Assembly: GCA_026988135.1 (NCBI GenBank)
Contig: JALSLT010000092.1
Span: 1 to 7,507 of the forward strand
From: Desulfurobacterium sp.
GTDB lineage: Bacteria; Aquificota; Aquificia; Desulfurobacteriales; Desulfurobacteriaceae
DNA: 7,507 nucleotides
Reading direction: 5' to 3'
Shown: positions 1-5,793 of the stretch, piece by piece
Layout of the letters: every line of letters starts with the position of its first letter
How positions within the stretch are numbered: position 1 is the stretch's first letter
Position numbers and translations under genes: made by a program
Notes under the pieces: model-generated
The model's input: only the letters and a program-made list of their open reading frames with translations
Databases searched by the model: none
What the model was told of the DNA's origin: nothing

Positions 1-702
1 TTTAGCAAGTTTTTCTATACATTCGGTTACAGTTAAGCCGTAAGAGCGACAAATATCTTTCATTGTTTTCCTACCAAATCCCATACCTGAAGGAGAGCTT
101 TTTCTACTTCGGTTTTCTTCTTCATTGATAATTTTATACAACATTGCAGGAGTTGTGTTATTTTTTTTAGCAATTTCTTTAAAAGTTTCATCCATGGATT
201 CCACTTTTATGCCTTTGTCCTTTAAGTTTTCAACTGCTTCTTCAATAGGTGTTCCTGTTTTTTGACAAAACTCTTTTAGTGTCATCATTTCTGCGTGAGG
301 TATGGGAGGTTGGTTTTTTTGTTTTTTTTCCCAGCTTGTCTTTATCTTTTCTTGAACTACCGTTATGAAGCTAACAGGTGGGATATTATATGCTGCAACG
401 ATAGTGACTGCAGCTATTAAAATAGCAGAGATAAAGCTTTCCTTTTTGATAAGGTGTTTTTGAAGTGGATTCCAGTTAAGTATCATATGCCATATAAGAA
501 AGGCGATAAAGATTATTCCTGATATAAGATGAATATTTTCCCATTGTGTTTTTGAAAAGGTTAGAAGTTTCCATCCTGTCCAGTTTGCTACCCTTCCATA
601 TGGAACTATGAAAAGGACTATACTTGAAATCATAAGTACAACGAAACTATAAAATAAAAGGAGACCTATCCATTTTCTTTGTTCCTGTTTTTGAGTTTTC
701 AT
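1..702 (-). CDS. DUF4405-type three-helix membrane protein with repeated C-terminal helical motifs (3' end cut off)
   Basis: Open frame of 234 codons from ATG at 702 that runs off the left edge without a stop, so the C-terminus is missing. The start is supported by AAGGGGGT about 6 bases upstream. Three hydrophobic segments are visible: about residues 11-35, 57-77 and 90-112. The second carries His58 and His72, 14 residues apart, inside the motif W-E-N-I-H ... W-H-M-I-L-N-W. This pattern matches what I remember of DUF4405, a family resembling cytochrome b-type helices. No histidine occurs in helices 1 or 3, so haem binding is not shown. After a basic linker the soluble tail holds three copies of a 21-residue motif at residues 141, 173 and 213. 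It lies 56 bases downstream of the DUF2202 lipoprotein gene on the same strand and may be co-transcribed with it. The precise function is unknown; a membrane redox or sensory role is inference. Confidence 0.75.
   Translation of the reverse strand, partial: MKTQKQEQRKWIGLLLFYSFVVLMISSIVLFIVPYGRVANWTGWKLLTFSKTQWENIHLISGIIFIAFLIWHMILNWNPLQKHLIKKESFISAILIAAVTIVAAYNIPPVSFITVVQEKIKTSWEKKQKNQPPIPHAEMMTLKEFCQKTGTPIEEAVENLKDKGIKVESMDETFKEIAKKNNTTPAMLYKIINEEENRSRKSSPSGMGFGRKTMKDICRSYGLTVTECIEKLAK
4..282 (-). repeat. Three degenerate copies of a 21-residue motif in the DUF4405 protein tail
   Basis: Residues 141-161, 173-193 and 213-233 of the encoded protein align without gaps. Each begins Thr-hydrophobic-Lys-acidic-hydrophobic-Cys/Ala (TLKEFC, TFKEIA, TMKDIC). 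Each continues through a turn around position 10 (Gly/Asn/Gly) to a second amphipathic stretch. The DNA copies lie at 220-282, 124-186 and 4-66. They are diverged at DNA level, so this is an old protein repeat. Each unit looks like a small helix-turn-helix pair. Whether it binds DNA, protein or a cofactor cannot be read from the sequence. More copies may lie beyond the left edge. Confidence 0.6.
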
Positions 703-721
703 TTTTTACCCCCTTATTAGG

Positions 722-748
722 AAAGTGAGGGGACTGTCCCCTCACTTT
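722..748 (-). terminator. Perfect intercistronic hairpin between the DUF2202 and DUF4405 genes
   Basis: AAAGTGAGGGGAC (722-734) and GTCCCCTCACTTT (736-748) are perfect reverse complements around one base, giving a 12-bp stem with a 3-base loop. It starts 10 bases after the stop codon of the minus-strand DUF2202 gene. Read in that direction the stem ends in TTT and then CCTAAT, so the T-tract is poor for a classical intrinsic terminator. It could be a leaky terminator or a transcript-end stabiliser that lowers expression of the downstream gene. The hairpin itself is certain; its role is inference. Confidence 0.5.
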
Positions 749-758
749 ATGAAGATTG

Positions 759-1769
759 TTATCGGTTGAATCTTAATCTTTTGTTAAATCTGTTACAGTT
801 CCTTATTTGGTATTTTTTACCTTTTTTCGTATTTATTGTGCATGCCATTATTCCGTTTATATTGTTTACTCTCCAGAAAGGCGGAACATAGCCGATTACC
901 GTTACTTTTTCTCCGATTTTGATGTCAACTGAAGGGTAAAGCCATGTAGGTGCTATTGCGACTTCTACTATTCCGTTGACTGTTTTAACTTTAGCTACCC
1001 ACCAGACAACTTTTCTATTTCCATATCCCTTTCTCTGGTAAACTTTTATGACTCTACCTTTAATAGTAAGAGTCTGAAATGAGTTTACAGGTTTTCCATT
1101 ACCGGCATAAACAGTGCCTATTTCATGTTTTGAGTTTATAATTGACTGGTAGTAATTTTCAGAGATATATTTTGGTTTATACTCTATACCGTATCTCTGT
1201 AAGATTCTTGTAAATGCTCTCATGTGGTTCCTTGAACCTTTTATAAGGTTCTGGTAAACCGCCCTTATATCCTGGTTATCCGTATCTTTAATGGCCTCCT
1301 GAAGGTCTTTAATATCAAGGTCTTCTATTGTTGCACCCACTTCAAGTGCGTCTATTAAAGATTTACTTCCTTTTTTAACCAATTTTTTGTAAAGGGACTG
1401 AAGTCTTCTGTTTTTGAAGACACCTCTTTTGTCACCGGTTATTTCTACCGGATCCGGTAGATTGTATTTATCGAGGAGAAGTTTTATCATATCCATGTGT
1501 CGCTGTTCAGATTTTGAGATGTTTCTAAATACAGGCATTTGCCACATTTCGTAAAGGCTCTGATATACATCTCTTGCAAGTTTTTCCTCTTCTCTCATAA
1601 AGAGTAGGTCTTTCTTCTCCCTTCTTGATAAAGATTCTTTCGGGAGCGTGTTTATGTATATTGGTCCTCTTCCCGGCATGGTGTTGATTGTTGTATTTGA
1701 TGCGGTACACGAGCTTATGCTACCTGCGGTAATAACTCCTGCTACAACCATTGTTATAAGTTTTTTCAT
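759..1769 (-). CDS. DUF2202 ferritin-like lipoprotein with extra C-terminal beta-rich (OB-like) domain
   Basis: 336 residues; start ATG at 1769 with a consensus AAGGAGG five bases upstream. The N-terminus is a lipoprotein signal: basic MKK, a hydrophobic stretch, then lipobox I-S-S-Cys21, so the product is probably lipid-anchored and exported. Residues about 45-195 match the DUF2202 ferritin-like helical domain. Recognisable blocks are the acidic EEEKLARDVY (60-69), SEQRH (87-91, an ExxH pair Glu88/His91), VGATIEDLDI (144-153) and GSRNHMRAF (178-186, His182). These Glu and His residues are the likely metal ligands, as in di-iron four-helix proteins, but the metal is not proven. Residues about 230-325 form a separate beta-rich segment (LTIKGRV ... 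VTVIGYVPPFW) that resembles an OB-fold, with two cysteines (310, 325). DUF2202 proteins are, as I recall, usually the helical domain alone. It is divergent from pabC and upstream of the DUF4405 gene. Iron or oxidative-stress handling at the cell envelope is a reasonable inference only. Confidence 0.85.
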   Translation of the reverse strand: MKKLITMVVAGVITAGSISSCTASNTTINTMPGRGPIYINTLPKESLSRREKKDLLFMREEEKLARDVYQSLYEMWQMPVFRNISKSEQRHMDMIKLLLDKYNLPDPVEITGDKRGVFKNRRLQSLYKKLVKKGSKSLIDALEVGATIEDLDIKDLQEAIKDTDNQDIRAVYQNLIKGSRNHMRAFTRILQRYGIEYKPKYISENYYQSIINSKHEIGTVYAGNGKPVNSFQTLTIKGRVIKVYQRKGYGNRKVVWWVAKVKTVNGIVEVAIAPTWLYPSVDIKIGEKVTVIGYVPPFWRVNNINGIMACTINTKKGKKYQIRNCNRFNKRLRFNR

Positions 1770-1930
1770 AGCTTCCTCCTTTTAAGTTGTTCTCTTTTTA
1801 TATGAGCATCTCTTATGCCAATTTGTCCAGAGGGTATGTTTTTATTTGTTTCCAATGGCTTTATAGATTAGGTAGAATTATTTAAATCAATTTTTCGGAA
1901 ATTTTTCCGAAAAGAAGGGAGATTTTTCCG
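1770..1930. promoter_or_regulatory. Divergent intergenic region between the DUF2202 gene and pabC
   Basis: 161 bp without a gene, and it must hold the start signals for two divergent genes. For the minus-strand gene the best pair I see is TTGATT (1890-1885) and TATAAA (1865-1860) with a long 19-base spacer. A second TATAAA lies at 1802-1797 without a good -35. For pabC, TAGAAT at 1873-1878 is a possible -10 with no convincing -35 at normal distance. None of these is strong. The 40 bases before pabC carry the TTTCCGA repeats listed separately. Confidence 0.35.
1892..1913 (+). repeat. Inverted repeat TTTTCGGAAA-TT-TTTCCGAAAA upstream of pabC
   Basis: TTTTCGGAAA (1892-1901) and TTTCCGAAAA (1904-1913) are perfect 10-base reverse complements separated by TT. 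The repeat lies directly before the ribosome binding site GGGAG (1917-1921) of pabC. It could act as an operator palindrome or, if transcribed, fold into a hairpin. The symmetry is seen; the function is not known. Confidence 0.6.
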
Positions 1931-1931
1931 A
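1901..1931 (+). repeat. Direct repeat ATTTTTCCGA flanking the pabC ribosome binding site
   Basis: ATTTTTCCGA occurs exactly at 1901-1910 and again at 1922-1931, where its last base is the A of the pabC ATG. Both copies can pair with TCGGAAA at 1895-1901. Pairing with the first copy leaves the ribosome binding site (GGGAG, 1917-1921) open, and pairing with the second encloses it in the loop next to the start codon. The repeats are exact; a switching role is inference. Confidence 0.5.
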
Positions 1932-2641
1932 TGGAAAAGTTTGGAGTTTTTGAAACTGTGAGGATTGAAGATGGGGAAACTACTTTTCTTCCATATCATT
2001 ATGAAAGAATAAAAAAAAGTGCGTTTGTTTTGGATATTCCTTTTACTATTTCTTATGAAATGTTTGAGAGAAAATTAAAGGGAATTGATTCCAAGGGTTT
2101 AAAACTTGTGAAATTTGCTCTTTTTGAGGATGGTTCTTATGCTGTTTCAGAAAGAGTGTGTATTGTTCCAGAGAGTGTTTCTTTATTGGCAGATAATTGT
2201 ATAAAGCGAAAACGGGATTTTCTTTCAGAGTTTAAGACACTTTCAATTTACGATTCTCTATTTGCTCTTTCAAAAGCAAAAAAGAAGGGATTTGATGAAG
2301 TTTTGCTTACCGATGTTAACGGCTTTATTTCTGAGTCAGCTTTTGCCAATATTTTTTTTGTGAAAAGAGGTGTGTTTTTTACTCCTTCTCTTGAAACCGG
2401 TTGTTTGCCGGGGACAAGAAGGAAAATAGTTATTGAAATATTGAAAAGGATGGGTGTTCCGATTGTTGAAGGTTTTTTTAAAATGGATTTTTCGGAAACA
2501 GCCGATGAGGTTTTTTTAACAAGCGCGAAATATGATGTGATTTCTGTTAGAAGGATTGGAAATAAGAGTTTAAAATCGGAAGGAACTTCATGGGTTGATA
2601 GATTAAAAGTTGTGATGGCCGGCTTTAAAATTAAGAAATGA
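1931..2641 (+). CDS. pabC: Class IV aminotransferase, probable 4-amino-4-deoxychorismate lyase
   Basis: 236-residue PLP enzyme of fold type IV. It most likely splits 4-amino-4-deoxychorismate into p-aminobenzoate and pyruvate for folate synthesis in the cytoplasm. Family landmarks are FETVR near the start (7-11), the phosphate-binding region HYER (His23, Arg26), and the probable Schiff-base lysine Lys102 in FKTLS. The DEVLLTD ... GFISESAFANIFF block (122-143) contains the conserved Glu135 that supports the PLP ring nitrogen, followed by TPSLETGCLPGTRR (151-164) and FLTSA (195-199). It is somewhat shorter than typical PabC (about 270 residues). Branched-chain or D-amino-acid aminotransferases of the same fold are possible alternatives, because substrate choice cannot be settled from motifs alone. 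The start has GGGAG nine bases upstream. It stands alone on the plus strand, divergent from the DUF2202 gene and convergent with the ctpA operon. Confidence 0.75.
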   Translation: MEKFGVFETVRIEDGETTFLPYHYERIKKSAFVLDIPFTISYEMFERKLKGIDSKGLKLVKFALFEDGSYAVSERVCIVPESVSLLADNCIKRKRDFLSEFKTLSIYDSLFALSKAKKKGFDEVLLTDVNGFISESAFANIFFVKRGVFFTPSLETGCLPGTRRKIVIEILKRMGVPIVEGFFKMDFSETADEVFLTSAKYDVISVRRIGNKSLKSEGTSWVDRLKVVMAGFKIKK

Positions 2642-2658
2642 GGGAGGATATCCTCCCT
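2641..2658. terminator. Palindromic hairpin, likely bidirectional terminator between pabC and ctpA
   Basis: AGGGAGGATATCCTCCCT is an 18-base perfect palindrome. As RNA it gives a 7-bp GC-rich stem with loop ATAT in either direction. It starts at the last base of the pabC stop codon and ends five bases before the ctpA stop codon, filling the 22-bp convergent gap. The plus-strand tail is TTTAAATT. The minus-strand tail is CATTTCTTAATTTT. Both tails are T-rich but interrupted. Its position makes termination of both transcripts likely. Confidence 0.7.
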
Positions 2659-2663
2659 TTAAA

Positions 2664-3950
2664 TTAAGCTGCTTTCTTTTTCTTGGATGGTTCCAATTTT
2701 TGGAACAGTTGGAACTCCTTTATAACCTCAATTGCTCTTTGTAACTGGTTATCTATATGTTTCTCTTTTTCTTTTCTTATCTCTTCCGTTTTTTCCGGAT
2801 GTTTCTCGATCTCTTTCGCTTCCTTTTTAAGAAAATCGATATCTGTTTGTGAAAGTTTGACGGTGATGTCGGGATTTATTCCCTTTCCGTCTATACACTT
2901 ATGGTTTGGCATGTAATATTTTGCTGTTGTTATTTTTACCCCATAGCCCATCTCGAGAGGGAGTAGAGTTTGAACAGAGCCTTTACCAAAAGTTTTTTCT
3001 CCCACAACGATAGCTCTACTATTGTATCTCAGTGCTCCGGTTAGAATTTCAGCCGCACTTGCTGTTCCTCCATTAACGAGCATGACTACCGGAATGTTTT
3101 CCGGAACCGAAGGAGAGTTTTCCGAGTAGAATTTTTGATTGCTTTCGGATATTCTTCCTTTTGTATAGACGATTAAGTCTCCTTCCGGAAGGAAGTAGTC
3201 GCTAATTTCAACAGCCGAGTCAAGGAGTCCGCCAGGATTGTTTCTAACGTCAATTATGATTCCTTTTAGTTCTTTATCTTTGGAGAGAGATCTTAGGGCC
3301 TTTTTGAATTCTTTGGGAGAATTACCTTGAAAGGTAGTGAACCTTATATATCCGATGTGATTGGAAAGTTTCTTGTATTTAACGCTTTTGATTTTTATTA
3401 TTGCTCTTGTGATTGTGAACTTTTTCGGTTTATCCCACCCTTTTCTCATCACTTTTATTGTTACTTTTGTTCCCGGTTTTCCTCTCATTATTTTTACCGC
3501 ATCCATTAGGCTCATTTCCGGGGTGAAAGGTTTACCGCTTATTTCTACGATTATATCTCCCGGTTTTAACCCGGCTCTGTATGCCGGAGTATCCTCTATC
3601 GGTGTGATGATCATAAGCCTTCCATCTTTGGTCTTGGTTATTTGGATACCCAGCCCTCCAAATTCTCCTTGGGTTTCGACTTGAAATTCCTTAAAATCAT
3701 CGGGTTTAAAGAGAACAGAATGGGGGTCAAGTTTTGAAAGCATTCCTTGTATGGCACCTTCAAAAAGTTTTTTTGGGGTAACCGGTTCGACATATTTTTC
3801 TTTAACCAAGTGATAAACCTCGGTAAAAAGGGAGATGTAGGAAAGTTCGCTGTCCTTTCCGTTTTTTGCAGCAAGACCTATATTTACGAGCGAGAAAGAA
3901 AACAGTACGAACAATCCGATAAATATGGTTTTTTTGAGGTTCTTTTTCAT
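2664..3950 (-). CDS. ctpA: S41 family C-terminal processing peptidase (tail-specific protease)
   Basis: 428-residue exported serine protease. The N-terminus is a signal peptide or membrane anchor (KKNLKK, then a hydrophobic core at 9-27). A PDZ domain spans about residues 95-180 (GGLGIQI, then AGLKPGDIIVEISG). The catalytic core follows: GYIRFTTF (200-207), DVRNNPGGLL (234-243), NGGTASAAE with nucleophile Ser298, and EKTFGKGSVQ with general base Lys323 and Gln327. The 25- and 29-residue offsets from the serine are those of CtpA, so it should be active. The tail from about 370 is highly charged, probably helical, and ends in a lysine cluster. The family trims or degrades periplasmic proteins from their C-termini. 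The ATG at 3950 overlaps the stop of the transketolase C-subunit gene (ATGA) and GAGAGG lies eight bases upstream, so translational coupling is likely. It is the last gene of the argH operon. Confidence 0.95.
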   Translation of the reverse strand: MKKNLKKTIFIGLFVLFSFSLVNIGLAAKNGKDSELSYISLFTEVYHLVKEKYVEPVTPKKLFEGAIQGMLSKLDPHSVLFKPDDFKEFQVETQGEFGGLGIQITKTKDGRLMIITPIEDTPAYRAGLKPGDIIVEISGKPFTPEMSLMDAVKIMRGKPGTKVTIKVMRKGWDKPKKFTITRAIIKIKSVKYKKLSNHIGYIRFTTFQGNSPKEFKKALRSLSKDKELKGIIIDVRNNPGGLLDSAVEISDYFLPEGDLIVYTKGRISESNQKFYSENSPSVPENIPVVMLVNGGTASAAEILTGALRYNSRAIVVGEKTFGKGSVQTLLPLEMGYGVKITTAKYYMPNHKCIDGKGINPDITVKLSQTDIDFLKKEAKEIEKHPEKTEEIRKEKEKHIDNQLQRAIEVIKEFQLFQKLEPSKKKKAA

Positions 3951-4888
3951 CTTTTTTTCCTCTCAAGAACTTTTCGTATTTTTTCGGTGATACCTTCTGT
4001 ATCCAATTTATAGAAATTAATAAGTTCCCATCCTTTACCTGACCTACCAAAAGTGTCAGGTGTTCCGACTCTTTCCATCGGAACAGGATGTGTTTCTACG
4101 AGAGCTTCCGCTACGGCAGAACCGAGTCCTCCTATAATGGAGTGTTCTTCAGCTGTTACTACCGCTCCGGTTTTCTCTGCCGAAGATGCTATAAGTTCCC
4201 TATCTACAGGCTTTACTGTCGGCATATGGATAACCTCTACTGAAATCCCTTCCTTTTCAAGAATTTCTGCTGCTTCCAGTGCAAAAGATGTCTCTATACC
4301 GTTTGCTATTACGGTAACATCTTCCCCCCTTCTTAAAACGTACCCTTTTCCTATTTCAAATTTATAGTTTTCGTCAAATATTCTGGGAAATTTTTCCCTT
4401 GTTAACCTTACATAAAAAGGTCCGTCTGTATGGGCTACTTTTTCTATTACCTGAGCTGTTTCTATATCATCGGTAGGGACTATAATTTTCATGTTCGGAA
4501 TATTTCTCATATTGGCTATGTCTTCAAGCGCCTGGTGGGTTGCTCCATCTTCTCCGACAGTAATTCCTCCGTGAGTACATACAATCTTAACGTTAAGTTC
4601 AGGATAACAAACCATCTGCCTTACCGCTTCCCAGGCCCTTCCTGTGGCAAATATGGCAAATGTGCTTACAAAAACTATTTTCCCGGTAGTGGCAAGTCCT
4701 GCGGCGGTGTTTATCATGTTTATTTCGGCAATTCCCATATTGAAGAATCTTTCAGGGAAAACTTTTCCGAATTTTCCTGATTTTGTTGAACCTGAAAGGT
4801 CAGCATCAAAAACAACTATTCTTTCATCTTTGTGTCCAAGTTCTATAAGTTTATTTCCATAAGCATCTCTTAAGCTTGCTTTTTCCAT
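3947..4888 (-). CDS. Transketolase, C-terminal subunit (split enzyme)
   Basis: 313 residues covering the pyrimidine-binding and C-terminal domains of transketolase; with the upstream N-subunit it would make a full ThDP enzyme. That enzyme moves two-carbon units between sugar phosphates in the pentose phosphate pathway. Visible landmarks are FNMGIAEINMINTAAGLA (49-66), with Glu55 as the probable catalytic glutamate that activates ThDP, THGGITVGEDGATHQ (105-119), IVPTD (136-140), and a C-terminal domain from about residue 185 (DVTVIANG, then EEHSIIGGLGSAVAE). I place the start at ATG 4888 because AGGAGG lies four bases upstream and the family similarity begins there. An in-frame ATG at 4972 would add 28 unrelated residues inside the neighbouring gene. 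It begins 14 bases after the N-subunit stop and ends overlapping ctpA by four bases. A related specialised transketolase (for example in sugar degradation) is less likely given the biosynthetic neighbours. Confidence 0.9.
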   Translation of the reverse strand: MEKASLRDAYGNKLIELGHKDERIVVFDADLSGSTKSGKFGKVFPERFFNMGIAEINMINTAAGLATTGKIVFVSTFAIFATGRAWEAVRQMVCYPELNVKIVCTHGGITVGEDGATHQALEDIANMRNIPNMKIIVPTDDIETAQVIEKVAHTDGPFYVRLTREKFPRIFDENYKFEIGKGYVLRRGEDVTVIANGIETSFALEAAEILEKEGISVEVIHMPTVKPVDRELIASSAEKTGAVVTAEEHSIIGGLGSAVAEALVETHPVPMERVGTPDTFGRSGKGWELINFYKLDTEGITEKIRKVLERKKR

Positions 4889-4892
4889 TTTT

Positions 4893-4898
4893 CCTCCT
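4893..4898 (-). promoter_or_regulatory. Ribosome binding site that fixes the transketolase C-subunit start
   Basis: AGGAGG on the minus strand, four bases before ATG at 4888 and inside the 14-base gap after the N-subunit stop codon. It favours this start over the longer in-frame ATG at 4972. It also shows that the two halves are separately initiated genes and not one gene broken by a frameshift. Confidence 0.8.
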
Positions 4899-4902
4899 GA
4901 AA

Positions 4903-5766
4903 TCAAACAATTTCTCCGAGTTCTTTCAGAGCCTCTTTTAAAAGATCCGGTGGAAGGGCTTTTCCGTGCCATTCTGCCCTATTTTCCATAAAGGAAACTC
5001 CTTTACCCTTGACAGTTTTTGCGACTATCATTGTTGGCTTGTATTTAACTGTTTCTGCTTCATTAAGGGCTTCTTTTATCTCTTTGAAGTTATGTCCGTC
5101 TATCTCAATTACATGCCAGCCAAACGCTTTCCATTTTTCAATTACGGGATAGATTGACATAACTTCATCTACCGGTCCGTCTATCTGTAAATTATTGTTG
5201 TCAAGAATAACACATAGATTATCAAGGTTATAGTGACATGCTGCCATTGATGTTTCCCATACACTTCCTTCTTGAGACTCTCCGTCACCTATTATGCAAT
5301 AAACTTTGGAGCTAATTTTCGAAAGCTTTAGCCCTAAGGCCATTCCTGCTGCAGCACCTATTCCAAGTCCGAGAGAGCCGGTTGATATTTCGATACCTGG
5401 TGTTTTAAGCATATCGGGATGTCCCTGGAGATTGCCTTTAAGTTTTCTGAAGGTTTTCAGCTCTTCCAACGGGAAGTATCCGCAGCGGGCAAGTATAGAG
5501 TAAAGAGCCGGACTCACATGTCCTTTCGAAAGGACAAATCTGTCTCTTTCTTCCCATTTCGGATTGTCGGGATTGTGTTTCATTTTGTAATAAAAAAGGG
5601 TGACCATAATATCCGTTGCTGACATTGAACCGCCGGGATGACCGGAGTTTGCTTCGGATGTCATTTTTAAAATATCTTTTCTTACCTCTCTGCTTATTAC
5701 TCTAAGGGTAGATTCATCTATCTCTCTGTTTCTTTTCCTAAAAAATTCCGGTTCAAATCTGAGCAT
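4903..5766 (-). CDS. Transketolase, N-terminal subunit (split enzyme)
   Basis: 287 residues corresponding to the diphosphate-binding half of transketolase. Landmarks are SEANSGHPGGSMSATD (37-52, His43), LSKGHVSPALY (79-89, His83), TGSLGLGIGAAAGMA (129-143), and the ThDP/metal motif GDGESQEG (160-167) followed by DNNN (189-192). The motif GDG-x(about 27)-NN is intact, so cofactor binding is expected. The ATG at 5766 has AAGGAGG four bases upstream. About 20 residues precede the usual family start (DESTLRVISREVRKDIL), a modest and highly charged extension. The gene lies 27 bases after argH and 14 bases before the C-subunit gene. Together the subunits total 600 residues, slightly below a one-chain transketolase. 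Two-gene transketolases are known in archaea and some bacteria, so the split itself is not new. Confidence 0.9.
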   Translation of the reverse strand: MLRFEPEFFRKRNREIDESTLRVISREVRKDILKMTSEANSGHPGGSMSATDIMVTLFYYKMKHNPDNPKWEERDRFVLSKGHVSPALYSILARCGYFPLEELKTFRKLKGNLQGHPDMLKTPGIEISTGSLGLGIGAAAGMALGLKLSKISSKVYCIIGDGESQEGSVWETSMAACHYNLDNLCVILDNNNLQIDGPVDEVMSIYPVIEKWKAFGWHVIEIDGHNFKEIKEALNEAETVKYKPTMIVAKTVKGKGVSFMENRAEWHGKALPPDLLKEALKELGEIV

Positions 5767-5793
5767 TGCTCCTCCTTAAAATTAAATCCATTA

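Noticed and set aside
1525..1710. Second minus-strand open frame within the DUF2202 gene
   Set aside because: It overlaps the DUF2202 helical domain in another frame and has no family features of its own.
2683..3684. Plus-strand open frames opposite ctpA
   Set aside because: They are antisense to a gene with an intact catalytic triad, lack convincing start signals, and encode composition typical of shadow frames.
4889..4905. Frameshift or sequencing error splitting one transketolase gene
   Set aside because: The N-subunit has a proper TGA, and the C-subunit has its own ribosome binding site and ATG in the 14-base gap; both ends match natural domain boundaries.
4889..4972. Longer in-frame N-terminus for the transketolase C-subunit starting at 4972
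   Set aside because: It lies mostly inside the N-subunit gene, adds 28 residues unlike the family, and ignores the AGGAGG placed just before ATG 4888.
3947..5766. 1-deoxy-D-xylulose-5-phosphate synthase instead of transketolase
   Set aside because: The two-gene layout and the motifs SGHPGGS, KGHVSPALY and GIAEINMINTAAG are those of split transketolases; DXPS is one longer chain.
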